A stretch of DNA of 32,738 bases. Origin: Irineochytrium annulatum (lineage: Eukaryota; Chytridiomycota; Chytridiomycetes; Chytridiales; Chytridiaceae). The notes under the pieces were generated by a model, which was not told the DNA's origin, made no database searches, and saw only the letters and a program-made list of their open reading frames with translations. The translations under genes were made by a program, and so were the position numbers. Location of the stretch: the NCBI GenBank assembly GCA_027600665.1, contig JADGJL010000195.1, forward strand, positions 1 through 32,738, written 5' to 3'. This document shows positions 23,797 to 32,738 of this stretch, piece after piece. The stretch's first letter is position 1; the number at the start of each line of letters is the position of its first letter.

Positions 23797-25074
23797 TTAC
23801 TGCTCTTCTACTGACTCTTCCTTCCCCACCAAAATCGTCACGATGTGAAGAAAGTTGTCGGCGTAAGACATGTTTTTTGACACCCACAAAATCGGCGCAT
23901 CGAAGGGGAGGCTAATCCCGTGAAGGATGGGCGTCGGTTTCTTCGCGTTCTCCCCGTCGCCAGCCACGCCCTTCGGTGAAAAGATATCCGGCGCCAATGC
24001 GTGCATTGCATCTTCCACAGTAAAATCCTCGCCTTCAAAAAATGTAAGACAACACCCCACCTTCAAAGGATCTAACCTGTCTCTGAATGCCGTGGTGAGA
24101 CAATATCTTGGAATACAGCCTTCCCCTCTACGTAGAGCCGAATTGGGATAGCTCTAGGTATCGTTGCAGATGTCGCATGAGGCACCGGCGCGTGAGGATT
24201 TAAAAGGGGGCTTGTAGCCATCGGCGGCGTGGATGGAGCTGACTGCTCGGTGCCGAGGAGCCTAGCGTTTACTTCCCAATATCGATCATGGTCGTTGACT
24301 TGCAGCGAATCCCATAATGCCGTTTGGTCTTTCTTAGACAGAGACATCACGCGCTTTGTTGACCCGTTCCGAATATAGTCCGTCTTCAAGTACGAGTTAG
24401 ACGCTGTCCCATTGGTAAAGCGAAACTTCCCAACCTCCTTCAATTGCGCCATAAAAAAATCTTGCGGCGGGTCAATACCAACAGCAATTATGGGCGCTGA
24501 TCGAAATAGCTTGTCGGCGGGAAAGTTGGAAATATGCGTTGTCAAGTCCCAAGGAAGCTCCAAAGATGGGACCGAGGGGGAAGGTGGATTTACCGAGGGT
24601 GTCGCAGCCATACAATGCATGTCGTAGAGAAGGCCAATGGGATAGTGCCTTAACGCGGAAAGAAACACGAATCAGTCAAATCCGCAAAGGTTGAACGATA
24701 ATTATAATATATACCACTTTAGCGGGATCCCTTTCCAGTCAAACCATATCTCGGCGTCGGGTGGGAGAGAACCCTCGGTGGATTTCGCGTTCGTTAGAGT
24801 CCTTGAGAAGAAATGGTGTCGGATTTTTGGAGCGAGGAAAGACAGGTATCCCAGCCGCGGTGCTAGTATCTTTCATGGGAAATGCTTTAACAATTTAACT
24901 CCTTGAGAGCTGACGGTGCACCAAATGGATTGGACACCCACAGTGTTAACTCACGTGGAGTGGAGCGATGGAAAGGGAAAGGCTGATATCTTGGTCGGCG
25001 GGATCAAGGCGCACGCAGATGGGAATGGACCCGCCCCATATCCGCCGCGTTATCGCCGCGTCAATGTCCACCAT
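23797..25074 (-). CDS. ATG5: Autophagy protein ATG5, 4 exons, 360 aa
   Basis: Forms the ATG12-ATG5-ATG16 complex that promotes lipidation of ATG8 on the growing autophagosome. Exons (5'->3'): 25074-24955, 24869-24715, 24648-24077, 24032-23797 (1083 nt). N-terminus ITRRIWGGSIPICVRL, then [54 protein letters not shown], and C-terminal PFDAPILWVSKNMSYADNFLHIVTI, all in family order (UblA, helix-rich, UblB). The Lys conjugated to ATG12 aligns with K162 in FFMAQLKEVGKF. LWDSLQVNDHDRYWEVN matches the helix-rich domain. Longer than animal ATG5 (~275 aa) owing to a Ser/Pro insertion after YDMHC and an Ala/Pro loop before IPIRLYVEG. Shares a 163-bp divergent promoter with TMEM94. Confidence 0.95.
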
Positions 25075-25237
25075 GATCTGCAATCTGCTCTGAAGTGGCG
25101 ACGATCGAATGAGACAGGCAAGCTGAATTTGTTGAGATCACTCCTTTCAGCTCGCCAGCTCCCGTGCTGCTGAAGACCAAGGACTCGAACACTCAACCCT
25201 GTCGACTGGCGAAAGGAAGAACGTGTGGCGTGTCCCC
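25075..25237. promoter_or_regulatory. 163-bp divergent promoter region ATG5 / TMEM94
   Basis: The two start codons, at 25074 (-) and 25238 (+), face away from each other with this spacer. It has CTCGCCAGCTCCCGTGCTGC and GAACACTCAACCC segments but no motif I can name. The plus-strand frame 24916-25173 across it has no homology and is antisense to ATG5 exon 1. Confidence 0.45.
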
Positions 25238-28200
25238 ATGACGAACGAGGAGGCGCTGCAAAGGCTGCTGGCTATTGGGAGTCTTATATTGGATCAGCAC
25301 AGAAGAAGCATTGATAATCAGCTCTGTTAGTTTCCTTGTGTAGAAGATTCGTATTAAAGCAATAAACGTAGCAACCAAAACGCGAAACTATGCCTTCCGT
25401 CCTGACGTTCTCGTTTCTATTGTTTACGTGCTCGCGCTCGTCAGCACCTTCATCTATATCACCATATTTTACTCAGCTTCTACTTACCGGGCGGTGGCCG
25501 TGCTGGTCGAAGCTGGTCTTCTTTTCTGCCTGCTAGGCTTCAACGGCTTCATCTACGTGCGGGAAGCTCGGCTTACCCAGTCGGAAATGGGACATCGTCT
25601 GCAAAACTTGCTGGACGACCTAGAAGAAAGTGGAGTGGATTACATGCAGGTTCGTAGACGCGCGCTCTTGTATCGGACATAACCTACGAGAAGCATGAAG
25701 GAAACATGCCTGCTAACATTCCATCGGTCTCCGTGGCCCGCGTTAAGCGCAACGACGTCATCATCACATGCCCGTGGAACCTTCTCGTTGAAGACGACGT
25801 GATAGAAATGACGGTTGGGGAGAGGGCTCCGTGCAGAATTGAGAACATTGAAGGCGACATGATGCGGGGGCGCATCTTTCTTTCTAAAGGGGACATGCTA
25901 CGGCCTGGCTTAATGTGCTTGGACGCGTTAACTTACCCACCAAGAACACATAAGTTTCTGTTTCGGCTGCTAGAGACCCCTCTGTACAGTACCTTTAAGT
26001 CAGCATTGGAGTATCGGCGGCCGGAGACGATTATATCCCACCGCTTGACGCTTTTGCTGAATACGATGGCGTGGAAAGTGCTGTGGATTCTTATAGCCGT
26101 AAGCCAGGCAGTTAATATCTTCCGATTCGTCTTCTCGGTGAAAACAGACGGGGCGCGGAAGGACCAAGCGCTGGATCTGTTCTTCAATCTGCAGCTGTAC
26201 GCCGTGTTGCCTTTACTGCCGCTATCCCTCCCGGCTTTGTGTTTAGTTGCTCGAAGCTACGGGAACGCTCAAATTGTTTGTCTTCAGGACCTCTTGCAAA
26301 GTTCGAAACTTGAGTTTAAAGACGAAGAGGACGTGGATGAATTTGACCCGGCGCCGGTAATGACGTTTAAGAGGCCGCTCTAATTTATCAAGCCTCCCAC
26401 AAAGGACGTCAACACCAAATGGGGTAAGCGACTGACGAGCAATTCGGTTACTCATTTTGAAGGAATGGTGTGGCGGATGTTCTGGGATCAGCTCGTCAAG
26501 GTTGATGTATCATTTTTAGCACGGACGACCGGGCTTGTGGAATCGTTAGCAAGTACGACGGTCATTTGTTTTATCGATAGAGAAGGCTCTCTTTCAATGG
26601 TATGCTGCATTTCCATTACGATTACTTACCCGGAATGAAGCCTGTTCCCTCAGTCGACAGTATTTTATGCATTGGCGGGAATGCCGAGCCTATAGTTCTG
26701 GATATGAAGGAGGACTCGGGCTCGGCCAAGGACATTCATGAGATGAATCACGGCATCCGATTCGAGGATCGAGACTGGCAAAGATACCTGACGTACGGCA
26801 ACAACACGTTTTGAGCGGACGCTGACACATTAAAGGTCTTTAAAGCCGCTGGGGTTGAATTTTTTGACCAACACCCAATGCGAGGGGTCGATGTACGCCA
26901 GAAACTTCAATCATTGGAAAAAAAAGGAGCATTTGTTGGACCGTCGCACTAAACCGGCGCTGAACGGTAGTATTTTGATCTGGTGCGACATTTCTGAGTC
27001 CTCTTCCCTTCAGCTTGTTTGTGTCGGCTTGGCCGAGCTATTGGATTCACAGAGGGTGGAATAGCTCAGTATCAGAAACTGCGATCGTTTGAGGCGTTTT
27101 ACCCGAGCTTAGAGCCGGTTGAGGAAGGAACTCCTGACTATCACTTTGAAGTCCCTAGGTGAGAAACCTTATTATCATATCCCTGATAGCCTATTAAGCA
27201 CCAATATCTTAGGTTAAGTTGCCAAGTGGTAAAGGATCGATTCACAGGTTTATTACCTGCTCCTTGAATGTTCTAATAATTAAAAAGGAAACCATCACTT
27301 GTTCACCGAAGGCAACATGGAGATGATGCTCGACTATTGCGGCGACTATTGGGACGGAGAAAGTATTGTTCCGTTGAACTCCGTAGCAACGAAAAAAATC
27401 GCTGAATACTACCATAATGCCGTCACGAGCGATTTGCACGTGATAGGCTATGGCTATCGTCCGCTGTGGTCGAAAGTAATGCTGAATGATAGTGTCGACC
27501 ATCCGGAATTGACTGTAGAGGTCGCGAAATGCTCGGACAGACAGCGAGTGATAAGCTCGTTGGATTCTTGGGACGAGTTGCACAACGAAGGAAATTGTCC
27601 GCTGAGTGATTTTTTAAAGGGACAGACTTTTTTGAGCATGGTGGCATTGTTTTACCAGCCTAAGCCGGTAAGGACTTTCGACCGGCGACCTCTGGTTGAC
27701 TGTGCAGAACGTTATGGATTTTATTGAGGACCTTGGTTTGGCCGGGATTAGGTTCGTCTACTTTTCGTCTGCACCAGAACGAGAAAGCAAAGGTAAAAGG
27801 ACCGTTTCGACATCATTTAATATGGCGACAGCGTACGCGGAGAGGCTGGGTTTGGAAATCGACTGGAACTCCTGTATTATTTTATCATCCTCCAATCCAG
27901 GATGCCAGGGCTACCTTGAGCTTCACGACATGAAGGCGAAACTGCCTCGAGGCGTGGAAAACATCCGCGACCACCTTAAGCAAGTCGACGATGTCCCGCT
28001 TCATGTTTCACTGTTCGCGGAGTGCACGCCATATTCCATACGAGAGATGGTGAAGATTTTTCAAGGTGGAAGGATTCTTCTGTCTCGAAGCTGACTTCGG
28101 CTAGAAAACGGCGAGGTGGTCTGCTGCATCGGCAGCTCTCTGAATGAACTCAATGTCGAATGTTTTGCAATGGTAGGATAGTCCCTTAGCTATCATTATT

Positions 28201-29493
28201 GACTCCAGCGGTAGGCAGATATCGGCGTGGCAATCGACCCCTTTACGTTGGCACACCAGAAAGTGAAAACCAAGGCATCTCGCCCTCTATTGCGCAGCAC
28301 CGGTTTCACGACGTCACCTTGTGCAATGAGGTTTTATATATATGTTGCCCTGCGCCACTGACTGAAGGCATAGGTTTAACTTCGATACTAGTCTGTACAG
28401 CTTAGCCCAAATCATTAAGGAAGCCCGCACATTAGCAGAAAACGCGAAGCAGGTAGCATGCTTTGATAATTATGACACTCACCACTGTAGGGGTTCGCAT
28501 TCCATGTTGGCTTCCAGCTTTCATTGACGGCTATAATCATCCTTTCGTACTTCCTTTTGCTTCCTCCGATCCTCTACGGCTATCAGTTCTAGGATCTTCG
28601 TTTATGCCATTGCTAATATTGTATGCAGATTAATGTGGATTCTATGGGTCATTTTGCCCATTCAGGTCGGTGTTTCTGTGCTATTCCGTGCGCTATTAAT
28701 ATCAAGTGGAAAGTCGATTCCCTTCTTGTTTTCACCGCATGATTCGGACGTTATGACAAATATGCCAGGTAGAAAGTGGCTGGAATTCGGCCGTTAACGG
28801 GTTATACAGTCAAGAACAGCGATCATCTGAAGGATAGATGGAGATTTACTTGCTATATATGCATTCGCTACGTCCTTGTAGTCTTAGGATGTTTGGCGAC
28901 TTTCACGCTGTATGCTGCCAATTATTAGATCATGCAATTGACAACGTAGTTCTTTATCGTACTTTTGGCAGGGAGAGGAAACCAAGTCTGTATTCGGTTA
29001 CTTCGGAGCATCATGGTTGCAGCTGACTGCCAACGAACAGTGGGCTTTGACGTATGCGCAAAACCTAGGGATGGTTTATATTAACCTCAATATGGGTTTG
29101 TTTGTACATTCGTGCGTCAGGGACTAATCCGATGGCAGTCTTTGTTTCTGCAACAATGCTTCACCGAACGAGACTCGTGACGGAGATGCCGCCTTGGGAT
29201 AACACCGCATGGATAATTTCATCCGTTATAGGGTATTCATTTTGATATCAACCGGGTCTGATCAGCCAAGGCTCGGTCTTCAAATTGGCTTCTCCGCTGT
29301 CGAGCTCCGTAACTCACCCTTTCAAGCCTTCCACATACCCTGGTACATATACGCTAGCGCCGCAATACTGTGCATCGCAAACGTTTTTGTTCAAGAACTA
29401 GTCAAGATGCATGACAAACGGGAGTGGCTACGGTTCCAAAAGTTCTCCAAGCTGCAATTCAACACGAAATTGGGCATGCACTCGCCACTCTGA
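25238..29493 (+). CDS. TMEM94: TMEM94-like degenerate P-type ATPase (ER membrane), 20 exons, 1152 aa
   Basis: TMEM94 (also reported as ERMA, an ER magnesium transporter) is a P-type ATPase-related membrane protein. Exons: 25238-25325, 25372-25649, 25694-26356, 26393-26599, 26641-26792, 26836-26966, 27014-27158, 27213-27247, 27288-27667, 27708-27792, 27832-28065, 28105-28172, 28215-28330, 28374-28452, 28491-28585, 28629-28768, 28810-28909, 28950-29095, 29139-29232, 29271-29493 (3459 nt). Seen: two N-terminal TM segments, LLVEDDVIEM, KFLFRLLETPL, two more TMs, then FIDREGSLS at the place of the phosphorylation motif (D405), RDWQRYLTSLKPLGLNFL, DYWDGESIVPL, GIRFVYFSSAPE, AKLPRGVENIRDHL, VPLHVSLFAECTP, ADIGVAIDPF, a multi-TM C-terminus and the end KLQFNTKLGMHSPL. 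Shorter than the human protein (~1350 aa). Exon ends in 28.2-29.3 kb are the least certain. Confidence 0.9.
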
Positions 29494-29871
29494 ATGCTTA
29501 CACGGGGACATTGTACAAATGACTTGCCACTTAATTACGATGAGGATGTGCAAAGTAGCACGGTTTTACAAGTAAACAGACTCGCGGAGTTGGCATCCTC
29601 CATTTCCTTGCGCAACTGACGCGCACGCGCACCTAAAGGGCTGATTAAAAAGCAGGAACCAAACCGCTGCCGTGAATAAATGCGAGCAGAAGGAATTATA
29701 ACTCCTGCTTTCTAGCCGGGACGCAGGAAAGGGAGGAAGCAAGGAATTGGAACGCGCTTTGCATCATCTTGAAGGCCGTGTCGAATTCCTCGACGAGAGC
29801 GAGCAGGTCTTCCACTCCTTGGCTGATGGTAAGGAGATGGCTTGAAGTTCAGCCAAGCCTGGTCATCGCTC
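29494..29871. other. Spacer before Tubby; possible upstream Tubby exon at 29735-29806
   Basis: The first ~200 bp after the TMEM94 stop look intergenic. From about 29735 a protein-like frame encodes KELERALHHLEGRVEFLDESEQ, a heptad-rich segment that could splice (GTCTTC donor at 29807, GAAG acceptor at 29847, 41 nt) into the Tubby frame as [13 protein letters not shown] acceptor at 29714-29716 would begin such an exon, but I could not find an initiator ATG or donor upstream, so it is not part of the called gene. Confidence 0.35.
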
Positions 29872-31389
29872 ATGTCCTCCTCCGACGAAAGCTCCACTAC
29901 ATACGAGTCGGAAGGGGATCTATCGGATCAAGGGTCGTCGTCAATGCAGAAGATCCCAGCCAAAAGGCTGCAGCGATCGCCTGACGACATGACTGGAGTA
30001 CGGGCCACTGGTGCGACCACGTCTCGCCCCTCGACTTTACGGATGGTCACGACGTTTGAGGAGCAGGATATGGACGACGCGGACGGGGAGTCTGCGACTG
30101 CATCCGCTCCCCAGTCCATGGCAAAGCTTGCGCGGTCACGATCAAATCTTCTTCACCACCTGGACACGGCCGGATCGTCGGATGACGAGTATGCGTCCAA
30201 TATCCACTCGCGGGGCTCAGCCAACAGCGATAACGCGCCAACAGCGCCAGTGCCGTTCTCCGGCCCACAACTATCGCTTCAGCTGCAAAATCTTGCCGCC
30301 GGCCAGCAACACGACCCTCCATCGGCCCCTCCATCGAGTGCGATCGCTGACGCGGGTGTTCCGGCGAACGTAAATACCTTTGTTCTCAAGTAAGACGGCT
30401 TTTCTAAAGTTGCTTTGATTAATTTACAGTTTGAAGACCTATTCCTCAAGGTCGCAAATTGGAATGCAAAATAATTCGGCGGAAGGAAGGATTGGAGAAG
30501 CTCTATCCTCAGTACGAGCTTTACATTGAAGAAGAAGATGACTCGAAGGTGTTTCTTCTCGCCGCGCGGAAGCGGAAAAAAACAAAGCTCTCGAATTATG
30601 TGATCACGTCAACGCGTGTGACGTCGTCGCGGTCTAAAGACAGCATTGTCGGGAAAGTGAGGTACACATTTCGTCTCTAGCGATTGCAAACTCTTCCAGA
30701 TCAAATTTCTTAGGCACCGCTTTCACAATCTTTGATAACGGGCGGAATCCAAGCAGAGGCAACGAGCGCGATGCTAGGGTAGTCCGAGAAGAATTGGGGG
30801 CAGTTCAATACGTTCGTACTTGGTGGTGGTCAAAGTTACTTATGGTGCATGATCAGGAGCCAAATATTCTCGGCTTCAAAGGCCCTCGAAAGATGACTGT
30901 GCTTCTCCCTGGAATGACAACTGACGGAAATCGCATACCCATGCGGCCGCAAGATGTTCGGCTGATGTTTTTTGATGTTCAATTTAATCCTATCAGGACC
31001 GAGAATCATTAATAGAACGGAAAAAGGTTGGAAATGATAGAGAAATATTGTCGCTTCACAACAAAACGCCTCAGTGGAATGAAGGTACGTGAAATGAGGA
31101 TGACAATTAGACACTAATTCTTGCGCAGATACCCAATCTTTCGTCTTGAATTTTAATAGCAGAGTAACGCAGGCCTCGGTTAAAAATTTCCAAATCGTTC
31201 ATGACAATGATTTGGACTACATCATAATGCAATTTGGGAGGGTCAGCGAAGATACGTTTACTCTTGACTTCCAATATCCAATGTCGGCTGTACAAGCTTT
31301 CGGTATAGCGTTAACGAGGTGAAAACGCATCATGCAGTTTCATAATTAATGCCTTTTATAGCTTCGATGCAAAACTTGCGTGTGAATGA
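29872..31389 (+). CDS. Tubby-like protein (TULP), 7 exons, 419 aa; N-terminus uncertain
   Basis: Tubby C-terminal domains bind PI(4,5)P2; animal TULP3/TUB bring membrane proteins into cilia with IFT-A. Exons: 29872-30389, 30437-30661, 30700-30811, 30857-30955, 30997-31084, 31129-31318, 31362-31389 (1260 nt). The N-half is an acidic Ser/Asp-rich disordered region. The Tubby domain spans about 173-419: [133 protein letters not shown] and the terminal SFDAKLACE. The KK/RKRKK phosphoinositide-binding basic cluster is present. The ATG at 29872 is the first in frame; an upstream exon is possible. Converges with phosphoserine phosphatase, stops 38 bp apart. Supports a ciliated organism. Confidence 0.93.
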
Positions 31390-31427
31390 CCAAAACAAAT
31401 GTCATAGAAAGGAGACTAATTAAGATC

Positions 31428-32515
<1,088 letters not shown>

Positions 32516-32738
32516 TGCTGACGATGTGATGTCGGAGAATGTCGTCGTCAAAGTCCAAGGTTTTGTACCACCAAAAAATGACCTATAGGGCAACCTTAAT
32601 GAACTTCGATATGTTTAAATTTTTCAAGATAACAGCAGAGATCACGTGTTAAGTTTTTTTTCGCTTTCATTCAATTACATCAAGTCGAGAAGCCGGCGGG
32701 GAGGAGGGAAAGAAGGTGAAGGGGGAATGGGATGGGGG
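32516..32738. promoter_or_regulatory. Promoter-side flank of phosphoserine phosphatase to the window edge
   Basis: The 223 bp upstream of the phosphatase start include TCACGTGTT with a palindromic E-box core CACGTG at 32643-32648, T-rich tracts, and a G/A-rich end (GGGGAGGAGGGAAAG) near 32699-32714. CACGTG is bound by Cbf1/Tye7-type bHLH factors in fungi that regulate sulfur and metabolic genes; relevance here is inference. Confidence 0.35.

Noticed and set aside
29829..29857. 29-nt intron linking the upstream coiled-coil exon to Tubby
   Set aside because: Shorter than any other intron inferred here; a 41-nt alternative (29807-29847) fits better, and the exon is left uncalled anyway.

Overview
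This window is nuclear DNA from a compact, intron-rich eukaryote, most likely a flagellated early-diverging (chytrid-like) fungus. Almost every protein can only be read by joining exons across very short introns: I infer 79 introns of 36-103 nt, most 38-56 nt, with GT-AG ends and CTAAC/CTGAC-like branch sites. Sliding into fungal-type proteins (Tah18, Atg5, SERINC/TMS1, Par-1/MARK kinase) are genes usually lost in Dikarya but kept by flagellated lineages: TTC29, a Tubby-family protein and TMEM94. A run of 10 N shows a draft assembly.

Layout: 1-1429 no gene recognised; 1430-2473(+) eIF4E; 2518-4264(-) D-3-phosphoglycerate dehydrogenase; 4452-6602(-) an unrecognised 716-aa intronless protein; 6896-9022(+) Tah18/NDOR1 diflavin reductase; 9125-10651(-) SERINC/TMS1; 10652-12086 no gene recognised; 12087-13670(-) TTC29; 13735-15884(+) RBM39-like splicing factor; 16186-19357(-) 4E-T-like eIF4E-binding protein; 19411-19753(-) a possible 95-aa two-exon gene; 19797-22536(+) MARK/Par-1 kinase; 23096-23636(-) mitochondrial uL11; 23797-25074(-) ATG5; 25238-29493(+) TMEM94-like degenerate P-type ATPase in 20 exons; 29872-31389(+) Tubby; 31428-32515(-) phosphoserine phosphatase.

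Genes are packed tightly. Convergent pairs lie 38-102 bp apart (eIF4E/PHGDH 44, Tah18/SERINC 102, Tubby/PSP 38) and divergent pairs share short promoters (43 bp before MARK, 64 bp between TTC29 and RBM39, 163 bp between ATG5 and TMEM94). Functional links are visible although this is not an operon: two of the three phosphorylated-pathway serine enzymes plus SERINC; and eIF4E together with its repressor 4E-T. Exon boundaries were worked out by hand; in each multi-exon gene the exon lengths sum to a whole number of codons and restore family motifs.

The most interesting items are the TMEM94 orthologue with a degenerate phosphorylation motif, the 4E-T gene whose eIF4E-binding N-terminus is only found by adding two small upstream exons, the tiny bidirectional promoters, a GC-AG intron, introns without stop codons whose retention keeps frame, and the unrecognised 716-aa protein.
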